Assembly: GCF_018308945.1 (NCBI RefSeq) | Contig: NZ_CP070501.1 | Location: 2,480,001 to 2,544,000 of the forward strand | DNA length: 64,000 nt | From: Agrococcus sp. Marseille-Q4369 | GTDB lineage: Bacteria; Actinomycetota; Actinomycetes; Actinomycetales; Microbacteriaceae | Direction of reading: 5' to 3' | Shown: piece by piece, positions 52,589-60,536 of the stretch | Layout: every line of letters begins with the position of its first letter | Numbering within the stretch: the first letter of the stretch is position 1 | Translations under genes and position numbers: made by a program | Notes under the pieces: generated by a model | Seen by the model: only the letters and a program-made list of their open reading frames with translations | Told to the model about the DNA's origin: nothing | The model's database searches: none

Positions 52589-53200
52589 GTGTCCGCTCGC
52601 CGCGCGTGGCTGGATCCGAGGCTCGTGATCGGCGTCGCCCTCGTGCTCGCCTCGCTCGCAGGCGTCTGGCTCGTGGTGCAGCAGTCGTCGAGCAGCGATC
52701 GCGCGTGGGCGGCGACGCGCACGCTCCTGCCCGGCGACACGATCGCGGCCGGCGATGTCGAGCCGGTCGACGTGCGGCTGCCGCAGTCGCACGAGCGCTA
52801 CCTCGACTCGAGCGTCGAGCCGATCGGCATGCTCGTCGCCTCGACGGTGGGCGAGGGCGAGGTGCTGCCCGTGCGCGCGGTGGGCGAGGCCCGGGCAGTG
52901 TCGCGATCGGCCGTCGTGATCGAGGTCGACGGCGCGCTCCCGACGGCGGTGCGGGCGGGCGCGCTCGTCGACGTGTGGACGGCGGCGCCGTCCGACGACG
53001 GCTTCGACGCGCCGTCGGTGCTCGTCGACGAGGCGATCGTCGTCGGCCTCGTCGAGGACGACGGCATCCTCGCGTCGGCCGCGGCGCAGCTCGAGCTGCT
53101 CGTGCCGAGCGATGCGACAGCGCCGCTGCTCGAGGCGATCGCCGACGAGCACGCGCTGAGCGTCGTGCCGCTCGCGCAGCCGGTCGAGGCGGCGCCGTGA
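52589..53200 (+). CDS. SAF-domain membrane protein (CpaB/RcpC-like)
   Basis: 203 residues. One N-terminal membrane helix (about 14-32, VIGVALVLASLAGVWLVV) is followed by a SAF domain with ATRTLLPGDTIAAGDVEPVDVRLP, then a second beta region. SAF proteins are pilus-assembly (CpaB) or flagellar chaperone-like components. GTG at 52589 with GAGGACGCC upstream. Overlaps the CpaE-like gene by 4 bases. The rest of a Tad/Flp pilus operon is absent here. Confidence 0.8.
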   Translation: MSARRAWLDPRLVIGVALVLASLAGVWLVVQQSSSSDRAWAATRTLLPGDTIAAGDVEPVDVRLPQSHERYLDSSVEPIGMLVASTVGEGEVLPVRAVGEARAVSRSAVVIEVDGALPTAVRAGALVDVWTAAPSDDGFDAPSVLVDEAIVVGLVEDDGILASAAAQLELLVPSDATAPLLEAIADEHALSVVPLAQPVEAAP

Positions 53201-54450
53201 GCGTCCTCGCCGTCTCGGCGCCGCTCGAGCGGGAGGACGCGATCGTGCGCGAGGCCGCGCGCCACGGCCATCGCGTGGCGATCCGCGCCGCGACCGCCGC
53301 CGACCTCGTCGACCGGCTCGCCGCCAGGCCGGCCGATGCCGAGCCCCCGATCGACCTCGTGCTCGTCGTCGCCGATGAGCACCACGTGAGCCGCGCGCTC
53401 GTCGAGGCGTGCGACGCGCGGGGCCTCCGGCTCATCGCACTCGCCGACGATGCCGCGGAGCGAACCAGGGCGCACACGCTCGGGATCGATGTCGTCGGCT
53501 GGGCCGACGGGTTCGCGGCGATTGAGGCGGCCGCGACGCCGTCGGCCGGCGCGCAGCCCGCGCGATCCCGGTCGCGCGGCAGGGTCATCACCGTCTGGGG
53601 CCCGGCCGGCGCGCCGGGCCGCTCGACCGCGGCGATCGCGCTCGCGGCCGAGCTCGCGCTGCTCGGCCGCAGGACCGCGCTCGTCGACGCCGACACGACG
53701 AGCGCCTCGATCGCGCCCGCGCTCGGGCTGCTCGACGAGTCGCCCGGCTTCGCGGCGGCTGCGCGGCTCGCGCGGGCGGGCAGCCTCACCGTCGACGAGC
53801 TCGACCGCATCGCGCAGCAGGTGCCCACGATGGGTGGCGTGCTGCGGGTGCTCACGGGCATCGGGCGCGCGAGCCGCTGGCCCGAGCTCGGTGGCGATCG
53901 CGTCGCGGAGGTGCTCGAGCGCTGTCGCGATTGGGTCGACGCGACCGTCGTCGACGTCGCCTCGAGCCTCGAGCAGGATGAGGAGATCTCGAGCGACATG
54001 TTCGCGCCGCGGCGGCACGCGGCGACGCTCGCCGCGCTCGAGGCCGCCGACGAGGTCGTGGTCGTCGCAGGCGGTGATGCGGTCGGGATCGTGCGGCTCG
54101 TGCGAGCGCTGCCCGAGCTGCGGGCGATCGTGCCGAGCGCGCGCCTCCGCGTGGTCGTCAACAAGGTGCGCCCGTCGGCGATCGGCGTCGCGCCCGAGCG
54201 GGCGGTGCAGGAGACGCTGCGGCGGCTCGCGCAGGTCAGCCCCGCGGCGTGCTGGCCCTTCGACGGCCGGGCCGCCGACGCGGCGCTGCTCGAGGGGCGC
54301 CCGCTCGTCGACGTCGCGGGCCGCTCCCGGCTGCGGCGACGCGTGCAGGAGCTCGCGCTCGCACTGCAGCCGCTCGAGGTGCAGCCGAGCCGGGCGTCGC
54401 TGCGCGCCGCCGAGCGGCCGCGGCGTGCGTGGAGGGCCGCGCTACGCTGA
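53197..54450 (+). CDS. CpaE/MinD-like P-loop ATPase with altered Walker A
   Basis: 417 residues. The first 125 residues are a receiver-like or other partner domain without clear phospho-acceptor. The MinD-type domain follows: the deviant Walker A is VWGPAGAPGRSTAAIALA, where the usual GK(S/T) reads GRST, so the catalytic-loop lysine is Arg. Later motifs are TALVDADTTSASIAP, TVVDVASSLEQDEE (switch/Walker B region) and VVVVAGGD. Related actinobacterial CpaE-like proteins carry the same change. Probably localises or energises an envelope system together with the SAF protein. Confidence 0.82.
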   Translation: MSVLAVSAPLEREDAIVREAARHGHRVAIRAATAADLVDRLAARPADAEPPIDLVLVVADEHHVSRALVEACDARGLRLIALADDAAERTRAHTLGIDVVGWADGFAAIEAAATPSAGAQPARSRSRGRVITVWGPAGAPGRSTAAIALAAELALLGRRTALVDADTTSASIAPALGLLDESPGFAAAARLARAGSLTVDELDRIAQQVPTMGGVLRVLTGIGRASRWPELGGDRVAEVLERCRDWVDATVVDVASSLEQDEEISSDMFAPRRHAATLAALEAADEVVVVAGGDAVGIVRLVRALPELRAIVPSARLRVVVNKVRPSAIGVAPERAVQETLRRLAQVSPAACWPFDGRAADAALLEGRPLVDVAGRSRLRRRVQELALALQPLEVQPSRASLRAAERPRRAWRAALR

Positions 54451-54454
54451 TCCG

Positions 54455-55963
54455 GTGACGAGCCTCACGTCGATCGCCCAGCGGTACGGGACCGTCAGCG
54501 ACGACGATCTGCGCTGGCTGCACCGGCTCGTCTCCGACTTCCAGCTGCTCGCCGATCTCGCGATCGGCGACATCGTCCTGTGGCTGCCGACCGGCGACGA
54601 CGACGGCTTCATCGCCGCGCAGCATGCGCGCCCGGCCGGCGCGGCGACGCTCTTCTACCGCGACATCGTGGGGCAGCCGGTGCGGAATGCGTGGCGCGAG
54701 CAGGTGTCGCGCGCGTTCGAGGAGGGCGTCGCGCTCACCGGCGACTCGCCCGTGTGGGGCGCCGAGGGCGACGCGAAGGTGCGCGCCATCCCCGTGCGGC
54801 GGCGCGAGGTCGAGCCGTCGACCCGGGTGGTCGAGCGACCGCTCGCCGTCATCACGCGGCACTCGAACTACGCCGACACGCGCAGCGCCGGTCGGCTCGA
54901 GCGCACCTTCAAGGAATGCGCCGACGAGCTCTTCCGCATGATCGCGAGCGCCGACTTCCCCGACCAGGCCGCACCCACCGAGCCTCGGCGCGGTGCCGTG
55001 CGCGCATCCGACGGCCTCATGCGGCTCGACCAGGCGGGCGTCGTCACGTTCGCGAGCCCCAACGCGCTCTCGGCGTTCACGCGGCTCGGCTTCGACGGCG
55101 AGCTCGAGGGCGAGTCGCTCGCCGAGATCACGACCGATCTGCTCGACGACTCCCACGAGGTCGACGAGGCGCTGCCGCTCGTCGTCACCGGCCGTGCGCC
55201 GTGGCGCACCGACATCGAGACGCGCCACGTGACGCTCTCGCTCCGCGCCGTGCCGCTGCGCACCGGTTCCCAGCGCCTCGGGGCGATCGTGCTCGTGCGC
55301 GACGTCACCGACCTGCGCGTGCAGGAGCAGACGCTCATCACCAAGGATGCGACGATCCGCGAGATCCACCACCGGGTGAAGAACAACCTGCAGACCGTCG
55401 CGGCACTGCTGCGCATCCAGTCGCGGCGCACGAAGAGCGAGGAGGCGCGCACCTCGCTGCAGGACGCCGAGCGCCGGGTCTCGTCGATCGCGGTCGTGCA
55501 CGACACGCTCTCGGAGGGGCTGAGCCAATCGGTCGACTTCGACGCGGTCTTCGACCGAGCGATGAAGCTGACGAGCGAGCTGGCGTCGCTGCACTCGGCG
55601 CGGGTGCGCACCGAGCGCATCGGGTCGTTCGGCGTGCTGCCGAGCGGCTACGCGACGCCGCTCGCGCTCGCGCTCACCGAGCTCGTGACCAACGCGGTCG
55701 AGCACGGACTCGCGGGCAAGCAGGACGGGCTCGTGCGGATCACCGCGCGACGCGCGGACGGCTGGCTCACCGTGCAGGTCTGCGACAACGGCGTGGGGCT
55801 GCCCGCGGGCCGCGTCGGCTCGGGGCTCGGCACGCAGATCGTGAAGACGCTCGTCACCGGCGAGCTCTCGGGGACGATCGACTGGGGAGCCCGCGCGGTC
55901 GAGGGCACCGAGGTCACGGTGCGGGTGCCGCTCGCCTACATCCGCGAGCCCGACGAGGACTGA
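54455..55963 (+). CDS. pdtaS: Sensor histidine kinase, PdtaS type
   Basis: 502 residues, cytosolic. An N-terminal GAF-like domain (about 15-160) and a PAS domain (about 185-290) precede a HisKA_2 dimerisation helix with phospho-His in IREIHHRVKNNLQTVAALLRIQSRR (His305/306), then a HATPase domain with the N box ELVTNAVEHG and G boxes VCDNGVGLPAG and GSGLGTQIV. Family members phosphorylate the ANTAR antiterminator PdtaR. GTG at 54455, 5 bases after the CpaE-like stop. The pdtaS-whiB1 adjacency matches mycobacterial gene order. Confidence 0.92.
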   Translation: MTSLTSIAQRYGTVSDDDLRWLHRLVSDFQLLADLAIGDIVLWLPTGDDDGFIAAQHARPAGAATLFYRDIVGQPVRNAWREQVSRAFEEGVALTGDSPVWGAEGDAKVRAIPVRRREVEPSTRVVERPLAVITRHSNYADTRSAGRLERTFKECADELFRMIASADFPDQAAPTEPRRGAVRASDGLMRLDQAGVVTFASPNALSAFTRLGFDGELEGESLAEITTDLLDDSHEVDEALPLVVTGRAPWRTDIETRHVTLSLRAVPLRTGSQRLGAIVLVRDVTDLRVQEQTLITKDATIREIHHRVKNNLQTVAALLRIQSRRTKSEEARTSLQDAERRVSSIAVVHDTLSEGLSQSVDFDAVFDRAMKLTSELASLHSARVRTERIGSFGVLPSGYATPLALALTELVTNAVEHGLAGKQDGLVRITARRADGWLTVQVCDNGVGLPAGRVGSGLGTQIVKTLVTGELSGTIDWGARAVEGTEVTVRVPLAYIREPDED

Positions 55964-55987
55964 GCCCGACGCATCCGCCCACGAAGA

Positions 55988-56015
55988 AGCGGGGCCGCCC
56001 TCAGGCGACCCCGCT
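55988..56015. terminator. Bidirectional terminator between pdtaS and whiB1
   Basis: Inverted repeat AGCGGGGCCGCC / GGCGACCCCGCT (one mismatch) with loop CTCA between converging genes. Confidence 0.8.
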
Positions 56016-56033
56016 CTCGACGTTGCTGCTGCG

Positions 56034-56282
56034 TCAGCCGGCGCGACGGGCGCGCGCGGCGCGGCGCTTGAGGGCGCGGCGCTCGTCCTCGGAGAGGCCG
56101 CCCCACACACCGGAGTCCTGGCTCGTCTCGAGCGCGTACTGCAGGCACATCTCGGTCACCGGGCACGTCGCGCACACGGCCTTGGCCTTCTCGATCTGCT
56201 CGAGGGCCGGGCCGGTGTTGCCCACCGGGAAGAACAGCTCGGGGTCTACCGTCAGGCAGGCAGCGTCATCACGCCAGTCCAT
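56034..56282 (-). CDS. whiB1: WhiB-family iron-sulphur transcription regulator, WhiB1
   Basis: 82 residues. Four cluster cysteines in DDAACLTVDPELFF, AVCATCPVTEMC; the glycine-rich turn GVWGGLSEDERRALKRR is followed by a basic DNA-binding tail ending RRAARARRAG. The MDWRDDAACLTVDPELFFPVGN opening closely follows WhiB1. Binds a [4Fe-4S] cluster that senses NO and partners with the primary sigma factor. ATG at 56282 with AAGGAG upstream. Confidence 0.95.
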   Translation of the reverse strand: MDWRDDAACLTVDPELFFPVGNTGPALEQIEKAKAVCATCPVTEMCLQYALETSQDSGVWGGLSEDERRALKRRAARARRAG

Positions 56283-56420
56283 ACATGTGCTCCTTGTACA
56301 TTGGAGGGGGAGAGCGCGCTCGCGGAACAGCCGCAGCGCAGAAGTCTTTGGGCGCTGCAGCACTGCCGCCCGACATTCCATGCTTCCACAGGCACTCCGG
56401 AGAGGCAAGGGTTTTCTGCT

Positions 56421-56819
56421 GTGAGCGATGACGCGAGGGTGCGCCCGAAGACCGCGACGACCGTCGGTCTGCTGCTGCTCGTCGAGGGCCTCGGCATGAT
56501 CGCGCTGGCCGTCTGGCTGGCGTTCGGAGCGCTCGGGAGCGCCGCCGAGCACATCGCCGGCGGTCTCTTCCTCGCGGTGCTCGCGGCGGGTGCGGCACTC
56601 TTCCTCGCGCTCGCCGGCAAGGCCATGCTCGACGGCCGCGCGTGGTCGCGCGCCGCCGCGGTCGTCTGGTCGGTGCTGCAGCTCGGCGTCGCCCTCGGCA
56701 CGTTCGACGGCGGCGAGGGCCCGGTGTGGCTCGCGCTCATCCTCGCCGGCCTCTCCGCCGCGATCTTCATCCCCGCGCTGCGCGCGAGCGTCACCGGCTG
56801 GCTGCGCCGCGAGGAGTGA
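56421..56819 (+). CDS. Hypothetical four-helix membrane protein
   Basis: 132 residues with four hydrophobic segments (TTVGLLLLVEGLGMIALAVWL; GLFLAVLAAGAALFLALAG; AVVWSVLQLGVALG; LALILAGLSAAIFIPAL). GTG at 56421. It is divergent from whiB1 and converges on bcp. Small four-TM proteins of this type are common in actinobacteria with no known role. Confidence 0.75.
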   Translation: MSDDARVRPKTATTVGLLLLVEGLGMIALAVWLAFGALGSAAEHIAGGLFLAVLAAGAALFLALAGKAMLDGRAWSRAAAVVWSVLQLGVALGTFDGGEGPVWLALILAGLSAAIFIPALRASVTGWLRREE

Positions 56820-56828
56820 GCGGGCGGC

Positions 56829-57299
56829 TCAGCCGCGGAAGGCGAGCCGCTTGTCGAGCATGTCGAGGTGGCCCTTCGCCTTGGTGTTGTAGAAGGCGTG
56901 CGTGATGACGCCGTGCTCGTCGAGCACGAAGGTCGAGCGGCGCACGCCCAGGACGATGCGGCCGTAGCTGTTCTTCTCGCCGAACGTGCCCCACGCGCGG
57001 TGCACGTCGAGGCCCTCGTCGCTCAGCAGCGGGAAGGTGATGCCGTCCTTGTCGCGCGCCCTGGCGAGCTTCTCGACCGGGTCCTTCGAGATGCCCACGA
57101 CCGCGTAGCCGTGCTCGCCGAGGTCGGGCAGCGCGTCGCGGAAGTCGCACGCCTGCTGCTTGCACGCGACGGTGAGCGCCTCGGGGTAGAAGTAGACGAT
57201 CACCTTGCGCCCGCGGAGATCGGCGAGCGAGACGCTCGAGCCGTCCTGGTCGGGGAGGGTGAAGTCGGGAGCGGGCATGCCGGGCTGGAGGTGGGTCAT
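56829..57299 (-). CDS. bcp: Thioredoxin-dependent thiol peroxidase, Bcp type, with altered active-site motif
   Basis: 156 residues. Peroxiredoxin fold APDFTLPDQDGSSVSLADLRGRKVIVYFYP. The peroxidatic Cys is in EALTVACKQQACDFRD, where the family normally has TPGCT: the Pro-Gly before the Cys is Val-Ala. A second Cys lies five residues on, in the resolving position. Reduces peroxides with thioredoxin. Start at 57299 (MTHLQPGMPAPDF) fits family length; an ATG at 57308 is also possible. Confidence 0.88.
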   Translation of the reverse strand: MTHLQPGMPAPDFTLPDQDGSSVSLADLRGRKVIVYFYPEALTVACKQQACDFRDALPDLGEHGYAVVGISKDPVEKLARARDKDGITFPLLSDEGLDVHRAWGTFGEKNSYGRIVLGVRRSTFVLDEHGVITHAFYNTKAKGHLDMLDKRLAFRG

Positions 57300-57405
57300 C
57301 CCCTCCATCCAAGCAGAGCGGATGCGTCGGCCCGCCCGGGCAGGGCGGCCCGGTGGAGGCGGGTCCGGCGACTGTGCTATCGTTGTTCCTCGGTCGAGAG
57401 ACCAT

Positions 57406-57478
57406 GCACCTCTAGCTCAATTGGCAGAGCAGTTGACTCTTAATCAATTGGTTCCGGGTTCGAGTCCCGGGGGGTGTA
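57406..57478 (+). tRNA. tRNA-Lys (anticodon CTT)
   Basis: 73-nt cloverleaf. Anticodon loop CTCTTAA gives CTT, the T-arm holds GGTTCGAGTCC, and the acceptor stem GCACCTC pairs with GGGGTGT through two G-T wobbles. CCA is not encoded. The integrase lies 335 bp downstream, so the 3' end is the likely attachment site of the island. Confidence 0.95.
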
Positions 57479-57485
57479 CGAACGG

Positions 57486-57528
57486 AAGGGCCCCTGACTG
57501 GCAGAAATGCCCGGTCAGGGGCCCTTTT
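57486..57528 (+). terminator. Terminator of tRNA-Lys
   Basis: Arms AAGGGCCCCTGACTGG and CCGGTCAGGGGCCCTT (one mismatch), then TTTT. A classical Rho-independent terminator, 8 bp after the tRNA. Confidence 0.92.
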
Positions 57529-57562
57529 CGCGTCCCCTGGCCCTTGCGTGGAGGAGGCCAGG

Positions 57563-57820
57563 ATGACACCGCAGTTGCACGAAACCCCGCCCGGGTTGTT
57601 GGAAACCCCGCTGCGCCAGTTGGATCCCGCGCCGGTTCGGGCCGGATCACGGCACACATCGAGCCCTCGACGGCTCCCCGCAGATGTGCTTGCTGACCGA
57701 TCCGAGAAGCCACGGAGGCGCAGCATGCCCACCATCCCGACGACCGCGAACTACCGCGGCGCTGAGCGCCACGCTGACGGCGCGCGCGTCATCCGCCGTG
57801 AGGCGCGCACCAATGGGTAG
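57563..57820 (+). CDS. Small hypothetical ORF upstream of integrase
   Basis: 85 codons from ATG 57563, preceded by GGAGGAGG. A later ATG at 57725 with GGAGG 7 bases upstream would give 31 residues (MPTIPTTANYRGAERHADGA...). Either form ends 8 bases inside the integrase start, so it could be a translationally coupled leader. It has no helix-turn-helix, so an excisionase is not supported. May not be a real gene; the 334-bp stretch between the tRNA and integrase otherwise holds only the terminator and short direct repeats. Confidence 0.35.
   Translation: MTPQLHETPPGLLETPLRQLDPAPVRAGSRHTSSPRRLPADVLADRSEKPRRRSMPTIPTTANYRGAERHADGARVIRREARTNG
57581..57611. repeat. Direct repeats near the attachment site
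   Basis: GAAACCCCGC at 57581-57590 and again at 57602-57611, 21 bp apart, about two helical turns. Located between tRNA-Lys and integrase, where integrase arm-type or excisionase sites are expected. Role inferred only from position. Confidence 0.5.
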
Positions 57821-59132
57821 GCCGCCGCTTCCGCGGAACACCTGGGGCAAGATCAGAGTCACGCACTTGGAGGATGGGCAGGTCAAACTGAACGGGTGCT
57901 ACCGCGACCGGGACGGTGAGAGGCGCCGATTCCAGGCCGTTGGTGCGACCGAGCTCACGGCTCGCCGGGAGCTCGAACGTAAGGCTGACGCAGCCGTGCC
58001 GATCAAGGTAGAAGCGGCACCTGATCTGCCCAACGTCCCGTCGAAAGGCTCGACCCTGCGGGAACTCGCCGAGTTCTGGGTGGCGATCACTGGGGCGGAG
58101 GGTGAGCTCGCTCCCCAGTCGATCGACACGTACGCAAACACCGTACGACTGATCATCGTGCCGAGGCTGGGGCATCTGATCCTCGATGAGTTGACGGTCG
58201 CGGCCATCGCGATCGAGCTACTCAACATCCGGAAGAAACGCAGCATCTCTGACGCGATCAAGACCCGCACAACCTTGTCGCTGATCTTTCAGCTCGGCCT
58301 CCGTTATCAGTTGGTCACAACGAACTTCGCGACCGCGACGAAGACGATCAAGCAGCCTGCCAGGCCGATAGTCGCCCTCAGCGACGGTGATCCTCAGATC
58401 TTTTTGGACTCCCTACGCGCGTGGACCTATGCGACGCCGGCCCACGGGCCGAGACGATCTCGTTTGCTCCTGAACGTGATGACGGTGCTACTCGGGACTG
58501 GCATGCGTATCGGTGAAGTCCTGGCGATCCGTCCCGCCGACATCGACTTCGCGGGTCACCGCGTGCTCATCCAGGCGACCGTGAGCTACGCGAAGAGCAC
58601 CGGCCTTCGTCGACAGGAGCACCCCAAGCACAAGCGCCAAACGAGGTGGATCCCGCTGCCGGAGGTAGCGGAGGCCGCGCTACTCGACGCGATCAACCTC
58701 GACCTCCCCGCAACGACGACCGTGTTCCACTCTCGCACCGGGGGCCTCCTCTGGCAGAACAATGTGCGCCGCACGCTCCGGACCTTCATCGAGGAGAGCC
58801 AGGTGATGGCGCTGCTCGAATCGGTCAGGGGCGAGAAGCTGACGCCGCACACCCTCCGCAAGACCGTCGGGACCCACGTCGCGCGCACAATGGGAGCGGA
58901 AGCAGCGCGGGACCTGCTCGGACACTCGTTCGTAGCAACCACGGAGCAGTACTACGCCAAGCCCGACCCCATCGTTGACCCACGGGTCGGACGAGTTCTG
59001 GAAGTGCTGCTCTTGAATACGCGACTGCCCAGCGCAGACGAACTCTGGCGAGCTCTGGGAGCGAAAACGCTGGACCTCATCAATGAGCACATCCGCGTCG
59101 AGATTCCGGGCTCATCGCATTTGAGGGTGTAG
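57813..59132 (+). CDS. Tyrosine recombinase (island integrase), C-terminus replaced by IS sequence
   Basis: 439 residues. An N-terminal arm-binding-like region, a SAM-like core-binding domain (about 78-185), then the catalytic domain with Arg232 in TGMRIGEVLAIRP, Lys in HKRQTRWIPL, His346-x-x-Arg349 in TPHTLRKTVG, His371 in LLGHSF and nucleophile Tyr380 or 381 in TEQYYAK. All catalytic residues are present. ATG at 57813. Codons from 433 onward (GSSHLRV and the stop) come from the ISL3 element that begins at 59109, so the native C-terminal tail is lost. Activity may survive. Confidence 0.92.
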   Translation: MGRPPLPRNTWGKIRVTHLEDGQVKLNGCYRDRDGERRRFQAVGATELTARRELERKADAAVPIKVEAAPDLPNVPSKGSTLRELAEFWVAITGAEGELAPQSIDTYANTVRLIIVPRLGHLILDELTVAAIAIELLNIRKKRSISDAIKTRTTLSLIFQLGLRYQLVTTNFATATKTIKQPARPIVALSDGDPQIFLDSLRAWTYATPAHGPRRSRLLLNVMTVLLGTGMRIGEVLAIRPADIDFAGHRVLIQATVSYAKSTGLRRQEHPKHKRQTRWIPLPEVAEAALLDAINLDLPATTTVFHSRTGGLLWQNNVRRTLRTFIEESQVMALLESVRGEKLTPHTLRKTVGTHVARTMGAEAARDLLGHSFVATTEQYYAKPDPIVDPRVGRVLEVLLLNTRLPSADELWRALGAKTLDLINEHIRVEIPGSSHLRV

Positions 59133-60531
59133 CAGCGGCCTGAAGCCGCCGGCCTCGAGCAACGATCTCGCGATGTAGTTGGTGAGGTTGCGGAAGCCGA
59201 GCGCGGAGCCGCGGAGGTGCTCGAGGCGGCCGTTGATCGCCTCCGTCGGACCGTTCGAGGTCCCGGGTCGGTCGAAGTAGGCGAGCACGTCGAGGGCTCG
59301 CTGCTTGAGTGTTCGCCCGAGCGTGATCACCTCGCGCAGCGCCGCGGGCACGCCGCTGCTGACCGTGTTGATCAGCTCGGTCATGAGCGTGCGCACGGCC
59401 GCGCGGTCGGGTTCCCGGTAGGCGGCGACCATGCGCTGATAGATGCCCCAGGTGACCTCGACCGCGAGATGCCGCTCGTCAGCGAAGAGCGCGTCGAGCC
59501 GTTGCTGCTGCCGTAGCGTGTGGAGCGCCGCGCCGGTGTGGAGGGTGCGGCGAGCGGCGTAGAGCGGATCGCCCTTTCTGCCCCGATGCCCGTGGATCTG
59601 CTGCTGGATCCGCCGCCGGCAGCTGTCGAGCGCGTTCCCGGCGAGCCGGACGACGTGGAACGGATCCATCACGGCGACCGTCTCGGGCAGCTCCTCGGTG
59701 GTGGCGGTCTTGAAGCCGGAGAACCCGTCCATCGCGACGACCTCGACCCGGTCGCGCCAGGCCTGGGATCGGGCGGCGAGCCAGTGCTGGAACGCCTGCT
59801 TCGAGCGGCCCTCGACCATGTCCAGCAGCCGCGCCGGCCCCGTCCCGTCGCGGATCGGCGTGAGGTCGATGATGACGGTCGCGTAGCGGTCGCCGTGACG
59901 CGTGTGGCGCCAGACGTGCTCGTCCACGCCCAGCACCGCCACGCCGTCGAAGCGGGCAGGATCATCGAGCAGGCGCCGCCTGCCCTCCTCGAGCACGGCG
60001 GTGTTGGCGGTGTGCCAGGCGACGCCGAGCCCGGCCGCGACGCGCGAGACCGTGAGGTGGTCGAGCACCAGCGCGTCCAGCGCCCACCGCAGACCGGTGC
60101 GAGAGATCTTCGACCGCGGCTCCGCCGCCCGCGTGGTGTCCTGCCGCCAGATGCGGCCGCAGCCGGTGCAGCGGTAGCGGCGGACGCGGACCAGCAGCGT
60201 GGTGGGCCGGTGCCCGAACGGCGCGTGCGCCAGCCGCCGCGTGACCGTGTCGCGCGGCACCCCTTGGCAGCCGCAGTCGCGGCACCACTCGTCGGCCTGC
60301 ACGACCCGGCAGAAGAGCACCGCGCGGTCGGGCTCGAGGCGTTGGCCGATGGCTTCTAAGCCGAGCTCGTCGAGTCGGCAGAACGTGGTCAGGCAGGGCG
60401 CGTCAAAGGTAGCGTTGGACACGTCGAGGTCTTTCGGACGGTGAGCGTAGGAACTTCCATCCTGGAAGACCTCGACCCCTACCCGGCCAGCGACGCACCT
60501 CGACCGTCTACACCGTCATCTGCGATGAGCC
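59109..60531 (-). mobile_element. ISL3-family insertion sequence, copy 1
   Basis: 1423 bp. Terminal inverted repeats begin GGCTCATCGCATTTGAGGGT (left) and, read inward from the right, GGCTCATCGCAGATGACGGT. Contains one transposase on the minus strand. Left flank AGATTCCG (59101-59108). Only AGATT remains to its right before the second element. It disrupts the 3' end of the integrase gene. Confidence 0.9.
59112..60422 (-). CDS. ISL3-family transposase, copy 1
   Basis: 436 residues. The N-terminal zinc-finger-like cysteines are in EWCRDCGCQG and YRCTGCGRIW. An HTH region follows (GLRWALDALVLDHLTVSRVAAGLGVAWHTAN). The DDE catalytic core has LGVDEHVWRH, VAMDGFSGFK, AVMDPFHVVRLA and, near the end, NGPTEAINGRLEHLRGSALGFRN. 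GTG start at 60422. About three quarters identical to the transposase at 60648; intact. Confidence 0.95.
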   Translation of the reverse strand: MSNATFDAPCLTTFCRLDELGLEAIGQRLEPDRAVLFCRVVQADEWCRDCGCQGVPRDTVTRRLAHAPFGHRPTTLLVRVRRYRCTGCGRIWRQDTTRAAEPRSKISRTGLRWALDALVLDHLTVSRVAAGLGVAWHTANTAVLEEGRRRLLDDPARFDGVAVLGVDEHVWRHTRHGDRYATVIIDLTPIRDGTGPARLLDMVEGRSKQAFQHWLAARSQAWRDRVEVVAMDGFSGFKTATTEELPETVAVMDPFHVVRLAGNALDSCRRRIQQQIHGHRGRKGDPLYAARRTLHTGAALHTLRQQQRLDALFADERHLAVEVTWGIYQRMVAAYREPDRAAVRTLMTELINTVSSGVPAALREVITLGRTLKQRALDVLAYFDRPGTSNGPTEAINGRLEHLRGSALGFRNLTNYIARSLLEAGGFRPLLHPQMR

Positions 60532-60536
60532 AGATT

